Shown: one piece after another, positions 52,819-61,469 of the stretch
Numbering within the stretch: the first letter of the stretch is position 1
How the letters are laid out: every line of letters begins with the position of its first letter
Assembly: GCF_016623465.1 (NCBI RefSeq)
Contig: NZ_JAEDAJ010000004.1
Coordinates: forward strand, 62,001-126,000
Length of the DNA stretch: 64,000 nt
Source: Brachybacterium halotolerans
Lineage (GTDB): Bacteria; Actinomycetota; Actinomycetes; Actinomycetales; Dermabacteraceae
Direction of reading: 5' to 3'
Program-made: the position numbers and the translations under genes
Notes under the pieces: generated by a model
Told to the model about the DNA's origin: nothing
Databases searched by the model: none
Seen by the model: the letters and a program-made list of their open reading frames with translations, nothing else

Positions 52819-53760
52819 ATGCCCAGCAGCCGACGCGACGTCTCCCTCACCCAGCTGACCTACTTCGTGGCGGCCGCCGAGCACGGGAGCATGACCGCCG
52901 CCGCGGACGAGCTGTTCATCGCGCAGTCGGCGATCTCCACGGCGATCACGCACCTGGAGAGCCAGCTGGGCGTCCAGCTCATGATCCGGCAGCGGGCCCG
53001 GGGACTCCAGCTGACCGCGGCGGGAGAGGATTTCCTGCAGCGCACGCGGCAGATCCTCGCGCAGCTCGACGACGCCATGGCCTCCGTGCACTCCGAGTCG
53101 CTGAGGGGGCGGGTCGGTGTGGGCTGCTTCCGCACTCTCGCCCCGTTCTTCCTCCCCACGCTCGTGCGCGATCTGGGAGAGCGGGCACCGCAGCTGCACG
53201 TGGACGTCACCGAGCTGACCGCCGACGAGGTGGGGCCCGCCCTCGCCGCCCATCGGATCGAGGTCGCGCTGACGTACGACCTCGGGCTGGATGCGACCCT
53301 CCGCCTGGAGCGTCTGGCGCAGGTCCCGCTCTATGCCGCGGTCGCCCAGCATCATCCGCTCGCGCAGCGCGAGTCGGTGAGTCTCGCCGAGCTCGCGAAG
53401 GAGCCGCTGGTGCTGCTGGATCTGCCGCTCAGCCGGGACTACTTCCTGCGCACGTTCACCGATCACGGGCTCCAGCCGACGGTGCGCTACCGCTTCGAGA
53501 GCTACGAGGCCGTGCGCGCGATGGTCGCCATGGGGCACGGCTTCACTCTCTTGAATCAGCAGCCCAAGATCGAATCCACATATGCCGGCGGAAGCCTCTA
53601 CCACATTCCGATCCTCGAGCCGACGCATCCTCTCGACATCGTGCTCGCATGGAATGACGACGGGGCTCTCCCCACACGTCGGGCGCGCGCTTTCGCGGAC
53701 ACCTGTCGCGGCGTGATCGGCGGGGCGGACGCCGCGACTACGGTCGATGCGGGACTCTGA
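52819..53760 (+). CDS. LysR-family transcriptional regulator
   Basis: Regulator of 313 residues: helix-turn-helix (LTQLTYFVAAAEHGSMTAAA, DELFIAQSAISTAITHLESQ, LGVQLMIRQRARGLQLTAAG) and a periplasmic-binding-like effector domain with GRVGVGCFRTLAPFFLPTLV and MVAMGHGFTLLNQQ. AGGAGATCGC precedes the ATG at 52819. It lies directly upstream of the transporter/FMO/RidA operon on the same strand, separated by 213 bases, and is its likely activator. Confidence 0.92.
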   Translation: MPSSRRDVSLTQLTYFVAAAEHGSMTAAADELFIAQSAISTAITHLESQLGVQLMIRQRARGLQLTAAGEDFLQRTRQILAQLDDAMASVHSESLRGRVGVGCFRTLAPFFLPTLVRDLGERAPQLHVDVTELTADEVGPALAAHRIEVALTYDLGLDATLRLERLAQVPLYAAVAQHHPLAQRESVSLAELAKEPLVLLDLPLSRDYFLRTFTDHGLQPTVRYRFESYEAVRAMVAMGHGFTLLNQQPKIESTYAGGSLYHIPILEPTHPLDIVLAWNDDGALPTRRARAFADTCRGVIGGADAATTVDAGL

Positions 53761-53973
53761 ACAGCGAGGACAGGGTCTCGCACTGCCTCCATCGACGGTG
53801 GCACGCTCCGCACTCCACCCATTCATGAGACAAGAAGTCACACTTCGGTCACGGCGCAGATCTCCCGTCGGCATCTGAAGAACAGAAGAAGTTCCCCGCA
53901 TTCCGCTATTTGCGAGATTCCTCGGCGGCCCCGATTCTGGTCGGACCCATCACCCCGAGGAAGGGGAATCACC

Positions 53974-55386
53974 ATGACCGCCTCCGCCGTCCCGGACCCG
54001 CGCAGCGTTCAGGTCGACCGCCGTTCCATCCGCACCAGCACCATCGCCGGATCGATCGGCGTGCTCGTCCACTGGTTCGACTGGGCGGTCTACGCCTACA
54101 TGGCGACCACGATCTCCGCCGTCTTCTTCCCCGAGGCCGACCGCACCGCCGGGCTGCTCGCCACCTTCGGGGTCTTCGCGATCTCGTTCCTGGTCCGTCC
54201 CATCGGGGCGGTCATCTTCGGCCGCCTCGGCGACCGGCTGGGACGCACCACGACCCTCACCGTCGTCATCCTCTCGATGGCCCTGTCCACGCTCGTGCTC
54301 GGGATCCTCCCGGGCTACGCGACCATCGGCATCCTGGCACCGATCCTGCTGATCGCCACCCGCGTGGTCCAGGGCCTCGCCGCCGGTGGCGAGTTCGGCA
54401 GCGCCGCCGCCTTCCTGGGCGAGTTCTCCCCCGCGAAGCGCCGCGGGTTCGGCTGCAGCTGGCTGGAGTTCGGCAGCCTGCTGGGCTTCCTGCTCGCCTC
54501 CTTCTGCGTGCTGATCCTCGAGACGGTGTTCAGCAGCGCGCAGATCACCGGCTGGGCCTGGCGCATTCCGTTCCTCATCACCGTCCCCCTGGGCCTCATC
54601 GGGTTCTACATCCGCCGCCGGATCGAGGACACTCCCGAGTTCCGCGCCCTGCAGGAGCTCGAGACCGTCTCCTCCTCCCCCGTGAGGGAGGTGTTCCGCT
54701 CCAACTGGCGCGAGTTCCTGAAGACCTGCGGCATGGAGATCTTCATGAACGTGACGTTCTACGTGGTGCTGGTCTACCTGCTGACGTATCAGGAGGTGAA
54801 CCTCGGATTCGACGCCGGCCGCGCCGCGCTGCTGTCCACCCTCGGCTCCGCCCTCGCCCTCGTGGTGGTGCCTCTCGCGGGTGCCGCCTCGGACAGGGTG
54901 GGCCGACGCCCGGTGCTCTTCACCGCCGCGATCGCGCTCACCGTCCTGTCCGTGCCGCTGTTCGCCCTGATGCAGGTCGGCACCACCTGGGCCGCGCTCG
55001 TCTCCACCATGGGGCTCGCACTGATCCTCGCGATCATCCTGGGCACTCACGCGGTGACCGTCGTCGAGCTGTTCCCGACCCGCACCCGGCAGACGGGCCT
55101 GTCGATCGCCTATGCCCTGACCGCTGCGCTGTTCGCCGGCACCGCCCCGTACCTGCTCACCTGGCTGATCGATGCCACCGGCAGCACGATGATGCCCGGC
55201 TTCTTCCTCGCCGCCGTCGGCGTGGTCGGCATCGTCACCGTCGCCACCATCCGCGAGTCCCGCGGCATCGACCTGATGAAGGACGAGGACCTGGGCACCG
55301 ATCGCACAGAGCCCGCCGACGCACAGGCCGGCGGCCAGGGCCCCGCGACGCTCCCCTCACCGCCGCCCGCCGCGCCGCTCGTCTGA
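53974..55386 (+). CDS. MFS transporter of the metabolite:H+ symporter (MHS) group
   Basis: Twelve-helix proton symporter of 470 residues. MHS traits: IAGSIGVLVHWFDWAVYAYM at the start, FLVRPIGAVIFGRLGDRLGR with the conserved loop 2-3 motif, RVVQGLAAGGEFGSAAAFL and the long RRRIEDTPEFRALQE loop. Relatives carry carboxylates, betaines or shikimate. Strong GGAAGGGG upstream of the ATG at 53974. First gene of a unit with monooxygenase, RidA, DUF1028 and M20 amidohydrolase genes, so it probably imports their acidic N-acyl-type substrate. Confidence 0.92.
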   Translation: MTASAVPDPRSVQVDRRSIRTSTIAGSIGVLVHWFDWAVYAYMATTISAVFFPEADRTAGLLATFGVFAISFLVRPIGAVIFGRLGDRLGRTTTLTVVILSMALSTLVLGILPGYATIGILAPILLIATRVVQGLAAGGEFGSAAAFLGEFSPAKRRGFGCSWLEFGSLLGFLLASFCVLILETVFSSAQITGWAWRIPFLITVPLGLIGFYIRRRIEDTPEFRALQELETVSSSPVREVFRSNWREFLKTCGMEIFMNVTFYVVLVYLLTYQEVNLGFDAGRAALLSTLGSALALVVVPLAGAASDRVGRRPVLFTAAIALTVLSVPLFALMQVGTTWAALVSTMGLALILAIILGTHAVTVVELFPTRTRQTGLSIAYALTAALFAGTAPYLLTWLIDATGSTMMPGFFLAAVGVVGIVTVATIRESRGIDLMKDEDLGTDRTEPADAQAGGQGPATLPSPPPAAPLV

Positions 55387-55439
55387 GTCCGTCGACGAGC
55401 CCCCGCACCCACCGCACTCCCACGAGGAAGGTCAGCTCC

Positions 55440-56870
55440 ATGCCCACCCCCTCCGGCCCGGACACCGGGTCCGCCACGTCCGACGAGTCCATGGAGGCCG
55501 CCGAGTCCACCGAGGTGGTCATCGTCGGCGCCGGACAGTCCGGCATCGCGGCAAGCGCCCATCTCACCCGTCTTAGGATCCCCCACCTCGTCCTGGAGAA
55601 GGCGGACGTCGCCGACCGCTGGCGCCACGGCCGCTGGGACTCCCTGGTCGCCAACGGGCCCGCCTGGCACGACCGCTTCCCCACCATGGAGATCCCCGGC
55701 GTCGGCCCGGACGAGTTCGCCACCAAGGATCAGATGGCCGACTACTTCGGGGCGTTCGCCCGCAGCTTCGACGCCCCCGTGCGCACCGGCGTCGAAGTGC
55801 TCGCCGTGACGCGGCGGGAGAGCGCCCCGGGCTTCCTCGTCGAGACCAGCGCGGGCACGATCGTCGCGGGCAGCGTGATCGCGGCGACCGGCCCGTTCCA
55901 GGTCCCCGTCGCCCCCCGCATCATCAGCGAGGACCTGGTGCCGCACCAGATCCACTCCGCGGCCTACCGGAACCCGCATCAGCTCCCCGAGGGCGGCGTG
56001 CTCGTGGTGGGCGCCGGGTCCTCCGGTGCCCAGATCGCCGAGGAGCTCCGCGCGAGCGGCCGCCAGGTGCATCTGTCCGTCGGCCCGCACGACAGGCCTC
56101 CGCGCAGCTACCGGGACCGCGACTTCGTCTGGTGGCTCGGCGCGCTGGGCAAGTGGGACGCCACCGCACCGGACTCCGACCACGTGACGATCGCGGTGAG
56201 CGGCGCCCGCGGCGGCCACACCGTCGACTTCCGGGAGCTCGCCGCCGCAGGCATCACCCTGGTGGGACGCACCGAGGCCTCGCAGGACGGCACGATCCGC
56301 TTCGCCGACGACCTCCGTCGCAACATCACCGCGGGCGATGCCAACCTCCTGGAGCTCCTGGAGGAGGCCGACGCCTACGTCGAGGCGAACGGGCTCAACC
56401 TCCCCGAGGAGCCCGAGGCCCACGAGCTGGGGGACCTCCCCGCCTGCGTCACCGACCCCGTGCGCTCGATCGATCCGCGCGCGGCCGGCATCACCTCGAT
56501 CATCTGGGCGACCGGATACGCGCAGGACTTCACGTGGCTCCACGTCGACGCGTTCGACGCCACCGGCCGCCCCGCCCATCTGCGCGGCGTCTCCACCGAG
56601 TCCGGCATCTACTTCCTGGGGCTGCCGTGGCTGTCGCGCCGCGGGTCCAGCTTCATCTGGGGCACCTGGCACGATGCGATGCACGTCGCCGACCACATCG
56701 CCACCCGCCGCCGGTACGCGCAGTACGCACCGGCCGAGCAGGGCGCGTCGACCCCGACGGCTGGGTCTGCTCCGTCGGCCGCTTCCCGCCCGTCGACCCC
56801 GGCCGGCACGTCGGCCGAATCGAGCCCCACCGCACCCGATCAGGACATCCTGGAGGAGATCACCCGATGA
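55440..56870 (+). CDS. Flavin-containing monooxygenase (FAD/NADPH-dependent)
   Basis: Flavoprotein of 476 residues. FAD site VVIVGAGQSGIAASAHL (glycines at 30-35), DRWRHGRWDSLVANGPAW (an FMO GxW-type region), the fingerprint-like LVPHQIHSAAYRNP and a second Rossmann site VLVVGAGSSGAQIAEEL for NADPH, then IIWATGYAQDF (ATG motif). The C-terminal 45 residues are Ser/Pro/Ala-rich. FMOs hydroxylate N or S atoms or insert oxygen. Starts 53 bases after the transporter gene and overlaps ridA by 4 bases. Confidence 0.9.
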   Translation: MPTPSGPDTGSATSDESMEAAESTEVVIVGAGQSGIAASAHLTRLRIPHLVLEKADVADRWRHGRWDSLVANGPAWHDRFPTMEIPGVGPDEFATKDQMADYFGAFARSFDAPVRTGVEVLAVTRRESAPGFLVETSAGTIVAGSVIAATGPFQVPVAPRIISEDLVPHQIHSAAYRNPHQLPEGGVLVVGAGSSGAQIAEELRASGRQVHLSVGPHDRPPRSYRDRDFVWWLGALGKWDATAPDSDHVTIAVSGARGGHTVDFRELAAAGITLVGRTEASQDGTIRFADDLRRNITAGDANLLELLEEADAYVEANGLNLPEEPEAHELGDLPACVTDPVRSIDPRAAGITSIIWATGYAQDFTWLHVDAFDATGRPAHLRGVSTESGIYFLGLPWLSRRGSSFIWGTWHDAMHVADHIATRRRYAQYAPAEQGASTPTAGSAPSAASRPSTPAGTSAESSPTAPDQDILEEITR

Positions 56871-57310
56871 CCACGCACACGCGCATCCGCCCCTTCAACA
56901 CGAAGGACACCTACCCCGAGCAGAACCTCGACAATGACCTGTGCCAGGCCGTGGTCGCCGGGGGCGTCGTCTACCTGCGAGGCCAGATCGGGCAGGACCT
57001 CGATACCCGCGAGTCCGTGGGGATCGGCGACGTGGAGGCCCAGGCGGAGAAGGCCATGGCCAACATCGACATGCTGCTGAAGGAATCCGGCAGCCGCCTC
57101 GCCGACGTCGTGAAGGTGACCGTGTACCTCACCGACATCCGGTTCCGAGAGACCGTGTACCGCGTGATGGGCCGCTGGCTGAAGGGCGTGCACCCCGTCT
57201 CCACTGGTCTCGTGGTCGATGCGCTCGCCCGCCCCGAATGGCTCGTGGAGATCGACGCCACCGCGGTGATCAGCGACCAGGCCGACGATCACGCGGAGGG
57301 GGCCCGGTGA
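56867..57310 (+). CDS. RidA-family (YjgF/YER057c/UK114) protein
   Basis: Protein of 147 residues; RidA enzymes hydrolyse reactive enamines/imines such as 2-aminoacrylate, and relatives act in dedicated catabolic operons. Seen: VVAGGVVYLRGQIGQD, KVTVYLTDIRFRETVYRVM and ARPEWLVEIDATAVI, which includes the substrate-carboxylate-binding arginine. Starts with ATGA overlap on the monooxygenase and GGAG upstream; its stop overlaps the DUF1028 start (GTGA). Its position suggests it hydrolyses an imine made by the monooxygenase. Confidence 0.92.
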   Translation: MTTHTRIRPFNTKDTYPEQNLDNDLCQAVVAGGVVYLRGQIGQDLDTRESVGIGDVEAQAEKAMANIDMLLKESGSRLADVVKVTVYLTDIRFRETVYRVMGRWLKGVHPVSTGLVVDALARPEWLVEIDATAVISDQADDHAEGAR

Positions 57311-57981
57311 CCTTCTCGATCGTCGCCCGCGACGCCCGCACCGGTGCCCTGGGCATGGTGGTGAGCTCCTCGAGCCCCGCCGTCGCCTCGCGCTGCCTGC
57401 ACCTCCGCTCAGGAATCGGCGCCGTGGCCTCCCAGAACGTCACCAATCCGGCGCTCGGCACCGCCGTCCTCGACCAGCTCGAGGCGGGCGCTCCCGCAGG
57501 CGCCGCCCTCGACGCCGTCCTCGCGACGGAGCCGCATGCCGACTACCGGCAGCTCACCGTCATCGACGCCGGAGGCCGCACGGCAGAGCACTCGGGCCCG
57601 AACGCGCTGGGCACGCGCGCGGCCCGGATCGGGGACCAGTGCGTCGCCGCGGGGAACCTGCTCGCTGATGAGGCCGTGATCCCCGCGATGGTCGATGCGT
57701 TCGAGGCCAGCGCGGGCGCGGACCTCGAGCAGCGCCTGCTGGCGGCCTTCCGCGCCGCAGTGGACACCGGAGGCGAGGCAGGCCCGATCCGCTCCGCGGG
57801 CCTCGCCGTCGTCGAGGACGTCCCCTGGCGGACCACGGACCTGCGCGTCGACGACGCGGACGACCCGCTGGGAGAGATCGCCCGGCTGCTCGACCTGTGG
57901 ATGCCCCAGAAGGCCGACTACCGCGTGCGCGCCCTCGATCCCACGGCGGCCCCGTCCTACGGCGTCCCGGGAGACGAGTGA
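57307..57981 (+). CDS. DUF1028-family (Ntn-hydrolase-like) protein
   Basis: Protein of 224 residues matching DUF1028: FSIVARDARTGALGMVVSSS, AVASRCLHLRSGIGAVASQN, and GDQCVAAGNLLADEAVI, FRAAVDTGGEAGPIRSAGLA. The family has an Ntn-hydrolase-like fold, with Thr2 next to the start as possible nucleophile; no activity is established. GTG start at 57307 overlapping ridA, and a one-base overlap with the next gene, put it firmly in the operon. Confidence 0.88.
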   Translation: MTFSIVARDARTGALGMVVSSSSPAVASRCLHLRSGIGAVASQNVTNPALGTAVLDQLEAGAPAGAALDAVLATEPHADYRQLTVIDAGGRTAEHSGPNALGTRAARIGDQCVAAGNLLADEAVIPAMVDAFEASAGADLEQRLLAAFRAAVDTGGEAGPIRSAGLAVVEDVPWRTTDLRVDDADDPLGEIARLLDLWMPQKADYRVRALDPTAAPSYGVPGDE

Positions 57982-59189
57982 TGACGGGGACGCGCACTCC
58001 GGAAGCGGGCGACAGAGCTATGCCCGATGCTCCACCTGCGCTTCTGCGCTCGGTCGAGGCGGATGTGGACCGCATGCGCGAGTCCCTGCTGGAGATCAGC
58101 CACGCGCTCCATGCCCACCCGGAGACCGCCTGGGAGGAGCATGCCTCGGCCACTCTGCTCACCGGCCACCTGGAGTCCTGGGGGTTCGAGGTCACCCGGG
58201 GTGCGGGGGGCCTGCCCACGGCCTTCATCGCCGAGCACGGCACCGGCTCGAGGACCGTCGGCCTGGTCGCCGAGTACGACGCCCTGCCGGGGCTCGGCCA
58301 TGCCTGCGGCCACAACATCATCGCCGCCGCCGCGCTCGGCGCCGCCCACGCCCTGCAGTCCGTGGCAAACGAGCTCGACCTGCGGATCCGGGTCATCGGC
58401 ACCCCTGCGGAAGAGGGCGGGGGCGGCAAGATCCCGATGCTCGAGGCCGGGTGCTTCGACGGCCTCGAGGCGGCCCTGATGATCCATCCGGGGCCGGCGG
58501 ATGCCGTGCTCGCCCGGCCGCGCGCCGTCGCCCATTTCGACGTCGAGTATCAGGGGACGGCCTCGCACGCGGGCGCCTACCCTCACCTCGGGGTCAATGC
58601 CGCCGATGCGTTCACGATCGCCCAGGTGGCCATCGGCCTGCTGCGCCAGCAGCTGCCCGATTCCCTCCGCGTCCACGGCATCGTCCAGGAGGCGGGCACC
58701 GCGCCGAACGCGATCCCGGCGAGCGCCCGCGGATCCTGGTACGTGCGCGCGGACACGCTCGAGGAGCTGGATCTCGCCTTCGAGCGCGTGCGCCGCTGCT
58801 TCGAGGCCGGGGCGCTCGCGACCGGATGCTCCTGGGAGCTGCGGGAGACCAGCCCCCGCTATGCCGAGTTCCGCAACGACCTCGAACTCGCCGAGATCTT
58901 CACTCGTCTCGCCGCCGCGCAGGGCCGGGACATGGATCTCGCGGAGAACGGGCCGCGCGGCATGGCGACGGCGTCGACGGACATGGGCAACGTGTCCCAG
59001 CACGTGCGGGCGATCCATCCGTACCTCGGCATCGACTCCCTGCCCGCCGTGAACCATCAGCCCGAGTTCGCGGATGCTGCCGTTACGCCCGCGGCCGACC
59101 GGGCCGTGCGGGACGGTGCCGTGCTCCTCGCGCAGACCGTGGTGGAGACGGCCACTCGCGGCAGGACCGGATCCCCGTCGTCGCCCTAG
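57981..59189 (+). CDS. M20-family amidohydrolase (AbgB/aminoacylase-like)
   Basis: Metal-dependent amidohydrolase of 402 residues, cytoplasmic. It has VGLVAEYDALPGLGHACGHN, where Asp and the HACGH pair bind metal, and GTPAEEGGGGKIPMLEAGCF, with the catalytic Glu pair; GTASHAGAYPHLGVNAADAF is the dimerisation-domain histidine region. Relatives cleave p-aminobenzoyl-glutamate, N-acyl amino acids or beta-alanyl peptides. The ATG at 57981 overlaps the DUF1028 stop; a second ATG at 58020 would also fit the family start. Last gene of the operon, 25 bases from the convergent lacI gene. Confidence 0.9.
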   Translation: MTGTRTPEAGDRAMPDAPPALLRSVEADVDRMRESLLEISHALHAHPETAWEEHASATLLTGHLESWGFEVTRGAGGLPTAFIAEHGTGSRTVGLVAEYDALPGLGHACGHNIIAAAALGAAHALQSVANELDLRIRVIGTPAEEGGGGKIPMLEAGCFDGLEAALMIHPGPADAVLARPRAVAHFDVEYQGTASHAGAYPHLGVNAADAFTIAQVAIGLLRQQLPDSLRVHGIVQEAGTAPNAIPASARGSWYVRADTLEELDLAFERVRRCFEAGALATGCSWELRETSPRYAEFRNDLELAEIFTRLAAAQGRDMDLAENGPRGMATASTDMGNVSQHVRAIHPYLGIDSLPAVNHQPEFADAAVTPAADRAVRDGAVLLAQTVVETATRGRTGSPSSP

Positions 59190-59214
59190 AATCGGCCGGC
59201 TACGGAAGCGGCAG

Positions 59215-60246
59215 TCACATCGGGGCTTCCCGTCCTGGACAGTGCGTCTCCGGGGCGGCGCCCACCGTCGCCCGCTCCACAAGCTCGCCTTGCAGCGCGA
59301 TACGCCGAGGCGCGAGCATCTCGCTGACCTGCCCTTCGGAGACAATCTGCACGGCCAGGCGAGCGGCGTCGACAGCTCTCAGCGCGATGCTCGCGAGCGG
59401 AGGCTGGGTGGTGAGGGCGAGGGTGTCGTCACAGCCCACCACGCTGATCTGCTCCGGAACGGAGATCCCTCGCCGGTGCAAAAGATCGATCACTCCGTGA
59501 GCGATGACGTCGTCGAAGGCGATGACGGCCGTGGGGCCGCTGAGGAGGATCTGTTCACCTGCCGCCATCGTGTCCTCGTACGTGCCGCTCGGGATCCGCA
59601 GTGACCGGAGGAGAGCCCTGGTCCCCTGCAGCGCTTCCACCACGGCACCGTGGCGCTCACCTTCGGACCAGGACCCCGCGGGACCGCCAACGTAGGCGAA
59701 GCGTCGGTGCCCCAGCGCAAGCAGTCGGTCCACACCCCGGCACAGGGCGTCCCTCGCGCTTACCAGGATGCGGGCGGTGTCCGGCTCGTCGCGATTGATG
59801 AAGAGGACTCGACGCCGGTCCGTGAGCTCGACGAGCTCGGTGGAAGGCAGTCGCGAGCTGGCAATGATCAGGCTCTCGGACTGTGCGGCGAGACGCTCGA
59901 TGATGCGCTTTTCGCGCTCCACGTCCCCGTCGGTATCGGCGATGAGCACGGTATGACCGCTCTGTTCGGCAACACGCTGGGCAGCTCGGATCATCGGCGG
60001 GAAGAAGGGATTCGCGATGTCGGGGACGATCAGCCCGATCGTGCGAGGCACGCCGGTGCTGAGCGCGCGGGCGTGGACGTTGGGGATATAGCCACGCTCC
60101 GCGGCTGCGGCGCGGATCCTCTCGACCGTCTCCGGTTTCAGCAGGCGCGGGGCAGTGAACGCCCGCGAGACGGTGGAGGACGACACTCCCAGATCACGAG
60201 CGATCTCGACGATCGTTGGGGCCTTCCTCACACGGCCGCCCGGCAT
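59215..60246 (-). CDS. LacI-family transcriptional regulator of the amino-sugar operon
   Basis: Repressor of 343 residues: headpiece TIVEIARDLGVSSSTVSRAF with hinge helix, then RTIGLIVPDIANPFFPPMIR starting the sugar-sensor domain, and VVGCDDTLALTTQPPLASIA near the end. The ATG at 60246 is selected by GGAGG 7 bases upstream. It lies at the 3' end of the nag operon and its start overlaps the preceding gene by 19 bases, so it is co-transcribed and should regulate the operon through operators upstream of nagB, outside the window. Confidence 0.92.
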   Translation of the reverse strand: MPGGRVRKAPTIVEIARDLGVSSSTVSRAFTAPRLLKPETVERIRAAAAERGYIPNVHARALSTGVPRTIGLIVPDIANPFFPPMIRAAQRVAEQSGHTVLIADTDGDVEREKRIIERLAAQSESLIIASSRLPSTELVELTDRRRVLFINRDEPDTARILVSARDALCRGVDRLLALGHRRFAYVGGPAGSWSEGERHGAVVEALQGTRALLRSLRIPSGTYEDTMAAGEQILLSGPTAVIAFDDVIAHGVIDLLHRRGISVPEQISVVGCDDTLALTTQPPLASIALRAVDAARLAVQIVSEGQVSEMLAPRRIALQGELVERATVGAAPETHCPGREAPM

Positions 60247-61469
60247 GCCGCCACCGCCTCCCACACCAGACTCTCCGCGGATCCCGAGGCGAACGGTCCG
60301 GGCATCCCGTAATAGCGGTGAGCGTCCTCGACCTCGTAGCCACCGTGCTGGTACTCCTCAGCCGTCGGCAAGTAGCCGGGGCACCCATCGGCGTAGCCGA
60401 GCACCAGGCACGGGCCTTCCACCTGCTCCTCAATCGCTTCTGCGACGTCGAGGAAGGGCTCGCCCGGCAGAGCCACGATAGTCAGCTCGCCGAGTCGGAG
60501 CGCAGTGACCCGGCCCTGCCAGACGGTGCCCTCGGGCCGGTCGCGGGCCCAACGAATCCACACGTCAAGGAGCGCTGCGCGGCCGGGCTCGGCGGTGGTT
60601 CGCTCAACGCTCCAGGCGGCGAGGTCGGCCTCGATCTGCACGTCGCCAGGACGATCGATCTCCAGCATGACCGACCGTGTACGGAGCACGAGCACGTCGG
60701 AATCCATGGGGGTCGGCGCGGTGGCGAGGATGGTCTCGGCGATGTGCGTGCCCACCCGCTCCGCCTCCGCGAACGTACGGGTGCCCGCTCCCTCGAGGCT
60801 GTAGGACGCTTCGGCGCGATGGCCCGTGTTGACGTCCCCTGCGCAGCCGGTGGTGAACACGGCGACCGCTTCGGGGTGCTCGAGCTCGATGCGGCGTCGC
60901 ACCGCGTTGATGTAGTCGGAGGAGAGCAGCAGATTGGTGCCGTCGAGCACCACGGGATGGCAGGGGTAGGTGACGAGCGCGGCCACGACGCTCCCGCCGG
61001 CGCTGAAGCGGAGCATCCTGACAGGTGGGTCGATCTCCCGTCCAGGGTGCCGCCGGTTCTTCGCGACGCCCACGCCCCACGCCGAGTGCAGAGCGAGCAT
61101 GCACGGCTGCCGCGCGGCGCGGGCGTTCAGACCAGCCGTTGCCGCTGCCCGGACGATCATGCGTTCGATCGTCGGGGTGCAGGGGGTGAGCCGGTGCAGG
61201 GCCGAGCACGGACCGGCATGGGTATGCGTCGCGGTGACGACCACCAGGTCCGGCTGCCCGGGACGGACGGCTTCGGCGATCGCACGGCAGGTGCTCTCCT
61301 CGAGCGCGCACACGTCGACGGCGATGATCACCGCGTCGCCGAGGGCGAGGGCACGGGCGCCCAGCACATCGTGCTCCCCCACGCTCGGGGCGACGCGCGC
61401 CGCGAAACCGGACATCGGCACCGGTGACGGGATTCCCAGCGGCTGGACCGCCGCGCCGACGTCGATCAT
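60228..61469 (-). CDS. Neutral/alkaline ceramidase N-terminal-domain-like protein
   Basis: Protein of 413 residues resembling the catalytic N-terminal domain of neutral ceramidases (N-acyl-sphingosine amidases). The zinc motif VTATHTHAGPCS and the ligand region VTYPCHPVVLDG are present, and FTTGCAGDVNTGHR is the nucleophile loop; in true ceramidases this reads GDVSPN, so the serine nucleophile is replaced by Asn here. There is no signal peptide and no C-terminal immunoglobulin-like domain. Lodged between nagA and lacI (4-base overlap with nagA), it more likely acts on an N-acyl amino sugar or has a non-hydrolytic role. Confidence 0.82.
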   Translation of the reverse strand: MIDVGAAVQPLGIPSPVPMSGFAARVAPSVGEHDVLGARALALGDAVIIAVDVCALEESTCRAIAEAVRPGQPDLVVVTATHTHAGPCSALHRLTPCTPTIERMIVRAAATAGLNARAARQPCMLALHSAWGVGVAKNRRHPGREIDPPVRMLRFSAGGSVVAALVTYPCHPVVLDGTNLLLSSDYINAVRRRIELEHPEAVAVFTTGCAGDVNTGHRAEASYSLEGAGTRTFAEAERVGTHIAETILATAPTPMDSDVLVLRTRSVMLEIDRPGDVQIEADLAAWSVERTTAEPGRAALLDVWIRWARDRPEGTVWQGRVTALRLGELTIVALPGEPFLDVAEAIEEQVEGPCLVLGYADGCPGYLPTAEEYQHGGYEVEDAHRYYGMPGPFASGSAESLVWEAVAACRAAV

